38,359 bases of DNA from a virus: IMG/VR virus record IMGVR_UViG_3300024346_000206, positions 1 through 38,359 of that record. One strand, written 5' to 3'. Position 1 is the stretch's first letter. Each line of letters starts with the position of its first letter. The notes beneath the pieces are model-generated. The model did no database searches. It had not been told where the DNA came from and saw only the letters and a list, made by a program, of their open reading frames with translations. This document shows, piece by piece, positions 1 to 7,122 of the stretch. Both the position numbers and the translations under genes were made by a program.

Positions 1-2
1 CT

Positions 3-1091
3 GTTGAAGATGAAATGCGTACCATCTTCCCAGACAAGGTTACTGAGCGTTACTCAGAGAAGACGGGCAAGCGTCTCAAGGATTCCGTTGAGGCTTTTAA
101 TCCCGGCTCTCGCAAGCAGATTGCTGAGCGGTTGTACGAGAAGTATGGTTGGTCAGCACCAAAGACAGAGAACGGTAATCCCAACGTGGATGCCACAACC
201 CTCAGTCAACTTGATTACCCAGAAGCCAAGAAGCTTGTCGAGTACTTCGATGTTCAGAAGCTTATGGGTCAGGTAGACGATTGGGTTAGTCGCTCGTCGT
301 ACAGTCGAGACGGTCGTATCCACGGCTTTGTAAACGTACAGGGTGCTGCTACTGGTCGCTGCACACACTCGCAACCAAACGTTGCACAGGTGTCTGGCGA
401 TCATCGTGCCAGAGAGTTGTGGGTTCCACACGATGGCGAGGTTCTACTTGGGTCAGACCTTAGTGGTCTTGAGTTGCGTATGCTTGCCCACTACATGGCA
501 CCATACGACAAGGGTGCGTATGCCGACGTTATTCTTAACGGAGACATTCATACCCACAACCAACAGAAGGCTGGTCTTCCAACCCGTAACAACGCTAAGA
601 CTTTTATCTACGGCTTCTTGTATGGGGCTGGTGACGCAAAGATTGGTAAGATCATCGAAGGTTCATCTAAGCAGGGTGCAGCACTCAAGGAGAAGTTTCT
701 TCGAGAGTTGCCAGCACTTGCTAAGGTCAAGCAAGATGTTGAGTTTCAAGTAGCCAAGCGTAGTGCGGTTAAATTAGTTGACGGTCGCTATGCACCAGTA
801 CGTAGCGCACACGCTGCACTCAATACCCTATTGCAAGGTAGTGGTGCTGTGGTATCTAAGTACTGGATGATCCTTGCTAACACCAGACTGAGGGAACGGT
901 TTGGTGCCAACGTTGTCAAGCAACTAGCGTATGTGCATGACGAACTTCAGTTCTCCTGCCCATCAGCGATTGCTGAAGAGGCTGGCAAGATAGTTACTAA
1001 TGCGGCAATCGAAGCGGGTACTAGACTTGCTATCGCTATGCCAATCAATGCGGAGTACAAAATTGGAAACAACTGGTCACAAACTCACTAA
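3..1091 (+). CDS. T7-type family A DNA polymerase, C-terminal half (5' end outside window)
   Basis: Replicative DNA polymerase. The reading frame is open from the window edge, so the 3'-5' exonuclease domain is not seen; about 360 residues of palm, fingers and thumb remain. Motif A (GSDLSGLELR, metal-binding Asp near 456), the motif B/O-helix (NNAKTFIYGFLYGAG, near 585-630, with the Lys and Tyr of the T7 enzyme) and motif C (YVHDELQ, catalytic Asp at 939-941) are all intact. The segment SAHAALNTLLQGSGA also follows T7 gp5 closely. The protein ends NNWSQTH; T7 gp5 likewise ends in an active-site-facing His, so the C-terminus is genuine. The stop codon is overlapped by the next gene. Catalytically competent by all visible motifs. 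Confidence 0.97.
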   Translation, partial: VEDEMRTIFPDKVTERYSEKTGKRLKDSVEAFNPGSRKQIAERLYEKYGWSAPKTENGNPNVDATTLSQLDYPEAKKLVEYFDVQKLMGQVDDWVSRSSYSRDGRIHGFVNVQGAATGRCTHSQPNVAQVSGDHRARELWVPHDGEVLLGSDLSGLELRMLAHYMAPYDKGAYADVILNGDIHTHNQQKAGLPTRNNAKTFIYGFLYGAGDAKIGKIIEGSSKQGAALKEKFLRELPALAKVKQDVEFQVAKRSAVKLVDGRYAPVRSAHAALNTLLQGSGAVVSKYWMILANTRLRERFGANVVKQLAYVHDELQFSCPSAIAEEAGKIVTNAAIEAGTRLAIAMPINAEYKIGNNWSQTH

Positions 1092-1581
1092 CGCCTCTGT
1101 CGGATTCTACGACTTCGGTAAGATTCAGGGTAGGTATTTTGGATTGTTGGCTAAGATTCTTAACGGTAGCCACGTAACACACGCTGGCCTCATCCTTGAG
1201 GCTGGCGGCAAGGAGTACCACTTTGTAATCTGTAGTGCAAAACAAGAATGGGATGGTCGTATAGTACCAGTCAGTAAACTATACAATCTAGAAACCTTAC
1301 AAGGTTTAGGTGCTGTCCTTATCGGTCGAACAGAAATGTGGATCACTGAGGATATGTCACTTGGGGATGCTATAACGGGGGCATCATCATATACCGACAG
1401 TAATGCTTGGGATATGATTTTCCATTACTTTGTTGGGCGGTTCATTGGTTTAACAAGACCACGGAATTGTACAACACATATCTGTTCTTTCTTTAATATC
1501 GAAGACTGCTTTACACCAGCAGAGTTGTATAGGAGATTCAATGATAACCATCTTATTGTCAGGCCAAGCGCGAGTCGGTAA
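1063..1581 (+). CDS. Small papain-like (permuted NlpC/P60, YiiX-like) protein, tentative
   Basis: A 172-aa protein. I chose a TTG start at 1063 because GGAG lies 7 bases upstream; the in-frame ATG at 1048 has no ribosome site. It overlaps the polymerase end by 29 bases and the next gene by 41. A His in SHVTHAGLIL (residue 40) is followed by a beta-strand-like stretch and, late in the protein, by NCTTHICSFF (Cys136, His139, Cys141). His first and Cys later is the order of the circularly permuted NlpC/P60 (YiiX-like) family, whose members show SHVGIV-like and CSE-like motifs. A hydrolase or amidase role on peptides or lipids would fit, and it is the nearest thing to a cell-wall enzyme in the window. 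The family call rests on motif order only; it may be an unrelated hypothetical. Confidence 0.55.
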   Translation: METTGHKLTNASVGFYDFGKIQGRYFGLLAKILNGSHVTHAGLILEAGGKEYHFVICSAKQEWDGRIVPVSKLYNLETLQGLGAVLIGRTEMWITEDMSLGDAITGASSYTDSNAWDMIFHYFVGRFIGLTRPRNCTTHICSFFNIEDCFTPAELYRRFNDNHLIVRPSASR

Positions 1582-2245
1582 GACTACAGCTGCTGAGTTT
1601 ATTGCAGCGTATGCAAAGAAATGTGACTTCAAACCAATCATCCTCCCCTTTGCTAAGGCTATTAAGGATGAGGCATTAGCCGCTGGGTTTGACAAGGCAA
1701 CTAAGCCACTAGAGTATCGTGCCTATTGTCAAGACGTTGGTGAGTCCAAGCGCAAGGAAGAGCCAGATTACTGGTTGAACTTGTTTAAGAAGGCTTGGAA
1801 AGAAGCCGCAATCAAGGATGCAAACGCAGCACAAGACGAAGAAAAGCTTTGGAAAGAAACCGTAATCATCGTTGACGATTGTCGGTACCTTAACGAACTT
1901 AACTTCGGTCGAACAAATGGAGCCATCACCGTCTTCATCAGCCGTGGTTCAAGAGACCTAGAGGATCAGAATGCTGATTGGCGTAAGCATGAATCAGAAG
2001 AGATGGCAAACCGATTTGAGGCTGGCGATAAGGACTATGTTCAGATGTTTGATTGGGTTATCAAGAACGAAGGAGACACCAAGCTTCTTCACTCCAAGTT
2101 AAGCGCACGTCTTCCTGATTGGTTGGGTCTTGATCCTCACTGCTATCTATCTTGTGATTGCCTTGGTTGTACAAAGACCAAGAAGGATGAGCCAATGAAT
2201 CTTGATGAGTTCTTTGAAGAGCTGTTTGGAGACGATGAAGAATGA
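1541..2245 (+). CDS. Deoxynucleoside monophosphate kinase-like P-loop protein
   Basis: A 234-aa protein, likely phosphorylating dNMPs to dNDPs for phage DNA synthesis. The P-loop is GQARVGKT (residues 8-15, GxxxxGKT) directly at the N-terminus, as in phage dNMP kinases. VDDCRYLNE (111-119) matches the DDVRFxNE signature that follows the core strand in that family. The ATG at 1541 has AGGAG 5 bases upstream. Residues 201-210 hold C-x3-C-x-C-x2-C, possibly a metal site, followed by an acidic tail (EFFEELFGDDEE); neither is a family feature I know. It overlaps the next gene by ATGA. The context of polymerase, dUTPase and RNR supports nucleotide metabolism. Substrate specificity cannot be read from sequence. 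Confidence 0.8.
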   Translation: MITILLSGQARVGKTTAAEFIAAYAKKCDFKPIILPFAKAIKDEALAAGFDKATKPLEYRAYCQDVGESKRKEEPDYWLNLFKKAWKEAAIKDANAAQDEEKLWKETVIIVDDCRYLNELNFGRTNGAITVFISRGSRDLEDQNADWRKHESEEMANRFEAGDKDYVQMFDWVIKNEGDTKLLHSKLSARLPDWLGLDPHCYLSCDCLGCTKTKKDEPMNLDEFFEELFGDDEE

Positions 2246-2598
2246 GTCTTGATACCGTTGCAATGATTGGTTACGAACAAGGAGAGTTTAGAGAGGCACC
2301 AGAGGATTGGTTCTCTGGCACCGATCTCCTTGTCCGTGGAACAAAGGGAACAGATAACTGGATTCGTGGTCGATACTACGATGAAGTTATTAAGCAGACC
2401 ACTGGTTATACATTGTATCACCAACTTAAGAATGGTACCGTAAGAGACATCTCACGTCTCTTGAATGAGTATACCTTTGCCCACATCTCTAGTGTAGCGA
2501 ATAGACGTGTACAAATATCTAACGAAGAACTGCAACAATTAAACAAATGGTTTAAGATAGCAGCAGAGAAAGGTTGTTTCCTTGAAGCTTGGTATTGA
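2242..2598 (+). CDS. Hypothetical protein, 118 aa
   Basis: Not recognised. The ATG sits in an ATGA overlap with the dNMP kinase-like gene, which points to coupled translation. The protein is soluble-looking, mixed charge, rich in aromatic residues (several Trp and Tyr), without membrane segments or Cys clusters. Its 3' end overlaps the start of the exonuclease gene by 17 bases. Its place between kinase and exonuclease suggests a replication or nucleotide-metabolism accessory, but nothing in the protein shows this. Confidence 0.75.
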   Translation: MSLDTVAMIGYEQGEFREAPEDWFSGTDLLVRGTKGTDNWIRGRYYDEVIKQTTGYTLYHQLKNGTVRDISRLLNEYTFAHISSVANRRVQISNEELQQLNKWFKIAAEKGCFLEAWY

Positions 2599-3307
2599 TC
2601 ATGCAATCTTAGACGGAGACATCATTGCGTATCGTGCTGCCTTCTGGGCAGACCAAGAGGGAGCTGAATGGTTAGATAGACGATTGATTGATGACGTTAA
2701 ACGGTGGACACCACCGGGAATTACCAATATCACAATCGCTATATCTTGTTCACGTAAGGATAATATCCGAAAGGATTACCTCCCTAGTTACAAAGAACAC
2801 AGAGAAGGTAGACCATCACCCGATTGTCTATCCGACGCTATTGCTTTCTTACGGGATAACTATAAGACAACTAGTGAACCACGACTTGAGGCCGATGACC
2901 TGATGGGTATTGCTAAGTCTGGATTCAAAGCAGTTTGTGTAACTATTGACAAGGATTTACAACAAGTTCCCGGCTATTCGTGGAAGCCGCGACTGAACCT
3001 AGATGACGCAGAGACTGAGATAGAATATACCTCAGTTTCTGACGCAGACTTTTGGTTCCATCGGCAATGGATCACGGGAGATTCGACCGATAATATCGGG
3101 GGTATTTGGAAGCTTGGCCCCAAGAAGGCCGAGAAGCTTCTGAATTCCACCCACCCCAAGAACCATACCGCCCTCGTCCTGAGCCTCTACGAGACCCGTA
3201 GCGACAAGGACGGCAAGCCGTATACCCTTGAGGATGCTGTAGCAATGGGACGCTGTGTCCGCATTCTACGGGATGGGGAAAATACCCCATGGCACCCATA
3301 CGAGTAG
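2582..3307 (+). CDS. 5'-3' exonuclease, T7 gp6-like (FEN family)
   Basis: A 241-aa flap-type nuclease that in T7 removes primers and degrades host DNA. It starts at TTG 2582, since there is no in-frame ATG before the metal-binding region; AAAGG lies about 10 bases upstream. Metal ligands appear in family order: LDGDIIAYR (D11, D13), LEADDLMG (E103, D105, D106), TIDKDLQQ (D123, D125) and GDSTDNIGG (D167, D170). A helix-hairpin-helix-like LGPKKAEKLL (178-187) follows, and RILR near the end matches T7 gp6. It is shorter than T7 gp6 (300 aa), mainly by N-terminal extension and loop losses. The last 60 or so codons are visibly richer in G+C and C-ending codons than the first part. Confidence 0.93.
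   Translation: MKLGIDHAILDGDIIAYRAAFWADQEGAEWLDRRLIDDVKRWTPPGITNITIAISCSRKDNIRKDYLPSYKEHREGRPSPDCLSDAIAFLRDNYKTTSEPRLEADDLMGIAKSGFKAVCVTIDKDLQQVPGYSWKPRLNLDDAETEIEYTSVSDADFWFHRQWITGDSTDNIGGIWKLGPKKAEKLLNSTHPKNHTALVLSLYETRSDKDGKPYTLEDAVAMGRCVRILRDGENTPWHPYE
3273..3290 (+). promoter_or_regulatory. Small hairpin covering a false upstream start of dUTPase
   Basis: ATGGGG and CCCCAT form a 6-bp stem around AAAATA inside the end of the exonuclease gene. The right arm includes most of an ATG at 3289 that is in frame with dUTPase. Sequestration of that ATG, and the lack of a ribosome site before it, favour the start at 3337. No regulatory role is proven. Confidence 0.3.
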
Positions 3308-3336
3308 TCCCTGAGTTAGAGCTAGGAAACAAGAAG

Positions 3337-3849
3337 ATGACCGAATATAACACTAATACAACAACCTTTGACAACCCCAATAACTATACATCAACAAGTT
3401 CCGTCTTTGTGAAAGACACAGACGTATACATTAAAACAGGAAGACACGGCTATCCCTCCAGGGGAACCCAAGCAGCAGCTGGGTTTGACCTACGGGCAGA
3501 CGTGTTTGAACCAATAAAGATCAAGCCTAATGAAACGGTTATGGTTTCTACTGGTATTCAATTAGCTCTTCCAGAAAACGTTTGCGCTTTGGTCTTACCA
3601 AGGTCTGGCCTTGCGGCCAAGCATGGCATTACCGTAGCAAACACACCGGGTCTTATTGACCCAGACTACCGTGGCGAGATTAAAGTTCTACTTCGTAATG
3701 AAGGAACCAATACATTTGTCGTTGAGGATGGCGACCGTATTGCACAACTTTTATTCACTCCCTTCTTTGCACCGTCCTTTGTAACCGTTGAGGAACTTAG
3801 CCAGACACTCAGAAATGACGGTGGCTTTGGCTCAACTAACGTAAAGTAA
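3337..3849 (+). CDS. dut: dUTPase (dUTP diphosphatase, trimeric type)
   Basis: A 170-aa enzyme converting dUTP to dUMP and PPi, keeping uracil out of DNA and feeding dTMP synthesis. All five motifs of the homotrimeric family are present: AAGFDLRAD (1), PRSGLA (2), NTPGLIDPDYRGEI (3, with catalytic-type D108 and Tyr111), EDGDRIAQLLF (4) and NDGGFGSTN (5). Motif 5 reads RNDGGFGST where RGxGGFGST is usual, a mild change. The start is taken at ATG 3337, with AGGA 9 bases upstream; the longer frame from 3289 lacks a site and would overlap the exonuclease. About 30 residues precede the core and look unstructured (many Thr and Asn). Confidence 0.96.
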   Translation: MTEYNTNTTTFDNPNNYTSTSSVFVKDTDVYIKTGRHGYPSRGTQAAAGFDLRADVFEPIKIKPNETVMVSTGIQLALPENVCALVLPRSGLAAKHGITVANTPGLIDPDYRGEIKVLLRNEGTNTFVVEDGDRIAQLLFTPFFAPSFVTVEELSQTLRNDGGFGSTNVK

Positions 3850-3851
3850 TT

Positions 3852-5732
3852 ATGAATACATTTGAGAATTTTATTGCTCTTAGTCGATACGCCCGATGGA
3901 TTGAATCTGAACAACGTCGAGAGACTTGGGAAGAAACTGTTGATCGTTGGTGGAATTATTTCACAAACAAGGAACCAGTTCTTAAGGAACGACCAGACAT
4001 CAAACAAGCCGTCTTGGATCGGGAAGTATTCCCATCCATGCGAGCGTTGATGACCGCTGGCCCTGCCTTGGATCGTGACCACACCGCTCTTTATAATTGC
4101 TCTTATCTAGAGATTGACTCTGTTGAGTCATTTGCCGAACTTCAATATATCTTGATGTGCGGCACAGGTGTTGGCTACAGCGTTGAAAGACGTTGTGTTG
4201 GTAAGCTTCCTCAGGTACCATCAACAATCGAACGTAAGCCAGATACCGTCATCACGGTAGAAGACTCAAGAGAAGGTTGGTGCAACGCACTTAAGGATCT
4301 CTTGATCTGTCTTTATCATGGCGTCCATCCAACGTGGGATACCACACTGGTACGTCCCGCTGGCGCACGTCTCAAGACATTCGGTGGCAGAGCATCTGGC
4401 CCCGGACCACTTGAGGCTGTGTTCAAGTTCATCGTCAACTCTTTCTACAAGGCTAAGGGTAGACGCTTAACAAGTCTTGAATGCCACGACATCTGCTGCG
4501 TCATTGCCCAGTCAGTTATTGTTGGAGGTGTTCGTCGATCTGCGATGATCTCCCTCAGCGATCTTGAGGACAAGGAGATGGCAGATTGCAAGAGTGGTAA
4601 CTGGTGGCAAAGCCACTCGTACCGCGCACTTGCAAACAACTCCGCAGTTTATGCGGAGAAGCCAAGCCTTGGTAAGTTCATGCAAGAGTGGTCTTCACTG
4701 TATAATTCATTTAGTGGAGAACGCGGCATCCTTAACCGTGAAGCTCTTCAGGCAGTTTGCTCACGTGTTGGTCGTGGAGTACCAGATGGTGTCCATCTTG
4801 GAACCAACCCATGCTCTGAGATTATCCTCAGATCACTGGAGTTCTGCAACCTATCGACTATTGTCGTAAGACCAAACGATAGCAAGAAGGATATTCGACG
4901 CAAGATTGAACAGGCCACCATCATCGGTACCGTTCAATCAAAGTTCACCCACTTCCCATACCTACGGGAAGAGTGGAAGAAGAACTGTGAAGAAGAACGC
5001 TTGCTTGGTGTCAGCATGACTGGTATCTTTGATAACATGTTTACTGCGGGACAGACAAGCCCAATGGATCTCATTGGCTTCTTGCAGGACATCAGAGATG
5101 CAGCACAAGACATCAACGTTGAGTGGGCTAACAAGCTAGACACGGAACCAAGCAAGGCTATTACTTGCGTCAAGCCAGAAGGTACAACTTCATGCTTGGC
5201 TGGTTGCTCGTCTGGTATTCACCCACCATATGCACCATACTACATTCGACGTGTTCGCTTGGATAAGAAAGATCCGATGTATCACTTGATGAAGGATCAA
5301 GGCGTACCAGTAGAGGATTGTGTAAACAACCCAGACTCAACTGCCGTCTTCTCCTTTGCAATGAAGTCAGCACCCGGATGTAAGACAACCCAAGACCTCG
5401 ATGCACAGACGCACTTGATCTTGTGGAGAATCTACGCAGACTATTACTGCGAACACAAGCCATCCGTAACCATTAACTATACCGATGACGAGTTCTTGCG
5501 ACTTGGTGCATCGGTCTATGAGCAGTTTGATTATATTTCCGGTGTGGCATTCTTGCCAAAGGCTGAACACACCTATGAGCAAGCACCGTTTGAACAAATC
5601 ACAGAAGAAGAATACAATAACTTCCCAAAGGTAGTAGTTGATTTCTCTCTTTTAAAGCAGTACGAAAAAGAAGATGAAACAAAGGCAGCACACGAACCAG
5701 CGTGTACTGCAGGAGGTTGCACAATCGTATGA
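3852..5732 (+). CDS. nrdJ: Adenosylcobalamin-dependent (class II, monomeric) ribonucleotide reductase
   Basis: A 626-aa enzyme reducing ribonucleotides with a B12-generated thiyl radical. Key residues align with Lactobacillus leichmannii RTPR in spacing: NPCSE (N319, C321 thiyl, E323), C332 eleven residues on, its disulfide partner C83 in YNCSY, KPEGTTS (441-447) in the phosphate-binding region, and the terminal shuttle pair C618-x4-C623 in CTAGGC. The family enzyme is about 740 aa, so this is a compact version, shorter both before the first Cys and between C83 and C321. It lies two bases after dUTPase with only a weak ribosome site, so coupling is likely. Function requires cobalamin in the host, a clue to host physiology. 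Confidence 0.96.
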   Translation: MNTFENFIALSRYARWIESEQRRETWEETVDRWWNYFTNKEPVLKERPDIKQAVLDREVFPSMRALMTAGPALDRDHTALYNCSYLEIDSVESFAELQYILMCGTGVGYSVERRCVGKLPQVPSTIERKPDTVITVEDSREGWCNALKDLLICLYHGVHPTWDTTLVRPAGARLKTFGGRASGPGPLEAVFKFIVNSFYKAKGRRLTSLECHDICCVIAQSVIVGGVRRSAMISLSDLEDKEMADCKSGNWWQSHSYRALANNSAVYAEKPSLGKFMQEWSSLYNSFSGERGILNREALQAVCSRVGRGVPDGVHLGTNPCSEIILRSLEFCNLSTIVVRPNDSKKDIRRKIEQATIIGTVQSKFTHFPYLREEWKKNCEEERLLGVSMTGIFDNMFTAGQTSPMDLIGFLQDIRDAAQDINVEWANKLDTEPSKAITCVKPEGTTSCLAGCSSGIHPPYAPYYIRRVRLDKKDPMYHLMKDQGVPVEDCVNNPDSTAVFSFAMKSAPGCKTTQDLDAQTHLILWRIYADYYCEHKPSVTINYTDDEFLRLGASVYEQFDYISGVAFLPKAEHTYEQAPFEQITEEEYNNFPKVVVDFSLLKQYEKEDETKAAHEPACTAGGCTIV

Positions 5733-5944
5733 TCGAAGAAACACTAAAGGTAAAACTTGAGCGTGGTCTTCCAATGACCGAAGCTGAGTTTAGTCGGCTT
5801 GCTCGCCAACTTTATAATATGATGACCGCTCTAGAGAAGGAACTAAATGAAATCAAAGTATCCCTACCTAGACCCCGAATGGATTCCTTTGCTGAGGGAA
5901 ATGATTTCCCCGACAAATCAGTACGATCCAAACCAAACAAGTGA
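5729..5944 (+). CDS. Hypothetical protein, 71 aa
   Basis: Not recognised. The start is the ATG at 5729 overlapping the RNR stop as ATGA, with GGAGG about 12 bases upstream; an in-frame ATG at 5702 would lie inside RNR without a site. The N-terminal half is helical and amphipathic (leucine, lysine, glutamate heptad-like pattern); the C-terminal half is proline- and charge-rich. Nearly half of it overlaps the next gene in another frame. Confidence 0.6.
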   Translation: MIEETLKVKLERGLPMTEAEFSRLARQLYNMMTALEKELNEIKVSLPRPRMDSFAEGNDFPDKSVRSKPNK

Positions 5945-6047
5945 ATATCTAGCTCGTAGCCTTGCTTACCAAGCTGGCAAGCTAGATCTATTATCGAAAT
6001 TAGAAGCTGTTGTTAGAAAGCAACAGGAGGATATGACAAATGGCTGA
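5847..6047 (+). CDS. Hypothetical protein, 66 aa
   Basis: Not recognised. It starts at ATG 5847 with AAGGA at a good distance upstream, and overlaps the preceding frame by about 98 bases and the following gene by 8. An aromatic/proline-rich start (YPYLDPEWIPLL) is followed by a helical C-terminal half. It closes the metabolic block before the virion genes. Confidence 0.65.
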   Translation: MKSKYPYLDPEWIPLLREMISPTNQYDPNQTSEYLARSLAYQAGKLDLLSKLEAVVRKQQEDMTNG

Positions 6048-6789
6048 TCCTTTTGTAAACTATAACGCAGCACTACAGGCGTTTATGCAGGGAGGCAGGA
6101 CAGATACTGCCTCTCTGTATGAGGCCACGAATAGACTGCGACAAACTTCTTTTGTGGGAGAAGAAAGCACACCACTAAGTCGTTTCTATGATGACGTTGC
6201 ACAACGTTATCAAGAAAAGACTGAAGCCGCCAAGATCGAAGAAGAGTCTATGCGTGAGAAGTATAACGCAAAGTATAAGGACGCTGAAGATCAGTGGCTT
6301 GGTGTTGCTAAAGAACAACTTCTTGAAAACATGACAGCTACTAGAGGTCGTGATCTATTAAGCCGCAGTGAAAAACAAAAACAACTAGATGAAATTTCTG
6401 CGATAACTTCTGTAGAAGATTTTAGAAAGAGATTTCCATCCTTTAAGATGCAGACTGAAGGCGGTAGTTTTAAATCTTCGGCCCGAAGAAGTCAGAATAG
6501 TGTGTTTAAAATTCTAACAGAAACGGGAGAACGCCGTCCGGCATCTGAAATCTACCGTAGCACGGCACTTCCGGGCTGGGGTAACTACGCAAAGGCTATG
6601 ACTGATGTGGAAGTCTTTGGTTCCCAATCAGCATCCGCAAAGAAATCTGCTCAACAAGAGTTAGATAAACTTGTTAAAGAAAACGAACGAAGACAACGTG
6701 AGTTTAACGAATCTAAACAACAACTTTTAGAAAGTGCCGAAGCAATCGGGAGTACCAAACGTCCCGGATATGTTGAGCGGCCCTTATAA
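6040..6789 (+). CDS. Hypothetical protein, 249 aa, helical; probable virion or assembly factor
   Basis: Not recognised. A strong AGGAGG lies 9 bases before ATG 6040. The protein is largely charged and helical, with a coiled-coil-like C-terminal part (about 205-235, EN-ERRQREFNE) and no membrane segment or signal. It opens the morphogenesis block, two genes before the portal, where T7 carries small genes such as 7.3 needed for virion assembly. A structural or assembly role is an inference from position only. Confidence 0.75.
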   Translation: MADPFVNYNAALQAFMQGGRTDTASLYEATNRLRQTSFVGEESTPLSRFYDDVAQRYQEKTEAAKIEEESMREKYNAKYKDAEDQWLGVAKEQLLENMTATRGRDLLSRSEKQKQLDEISAITSVEDFRKRFPSFKMQTEGGSFKSSARRSQNSVFKILTETGERRPASEIYRSTALPGWGNYAKAMTDVEVFGSQSASAKKSAQQELDKLVKENERRQREFNESKQQLLESAEAIGSTKRPGYVERPL

Positions 6790-6798
6790 GGAGCTAAT

Positions 6799-7122
6799 AT
6801 GGGAGCGCCAAAAATCTCTGGCGGTATGACCGCCGCAGAACAGAAGGAGCTGCTCGCTGAAGAGCGGGAGTTTCAAAAAGAACAAGAAGAACGCCGCCGT
6901 CTCATGGCGGAAGAAGAAGAGAATAGACGCTTGGCTAGAGAAGATGCCGAAGAGCAACGACTCGCTGCCCAAGAAGCAGAGAAGATAGCCTCAGCAGATC
7001 GTGCCGAACAGTCATTGATCGAAGAAGCTGAGAGCATGGACAAGGATAAAGAGAAGGGTGTTATGGCCCTCACATTCTTTGAAGCCTTGAATAAGGGTGT
7101 AACTACCCAGAGGCCACAATGA
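6799..7122 (+). CDS. Coiled-coil protein, 107 aa, in the T7 gene 7.3 position
   Basis: AAGGAG stands 5 bases before ATG 6799. Residues about 12-80 are a nearly uninterrupted run of Glu, Ala, Arg, Gln and Leu, an obvious long alpha-helix or coiled coil, followed by a short tail. It overlaps the portal start by ATGA. In T7 the small gene immediately before the portal (7.3) encodes a tail-assembly/host-range protein; shared position is the only link, as the sequences are not alike. Low-complexity composition makes homology inference unreliable. Confidence 0.7.
   Translation: MGAPKISGGMTAAEQKELLAEEREFQKEQEERRRLMAEEEENRRLAREDAEEQRLAAQEAEKIASADRAEQSLIEEAESMDKDKEKGVMALTFFEALNKGVTTQRPQ

Noticed and set aside
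3289-3336. Longer dUTPase start at ATG 3289
   Set aside because: No ribosome site, lies in a hairpin and overlaps the exonuclease; ATG 3337 has AGGA at good spacing.
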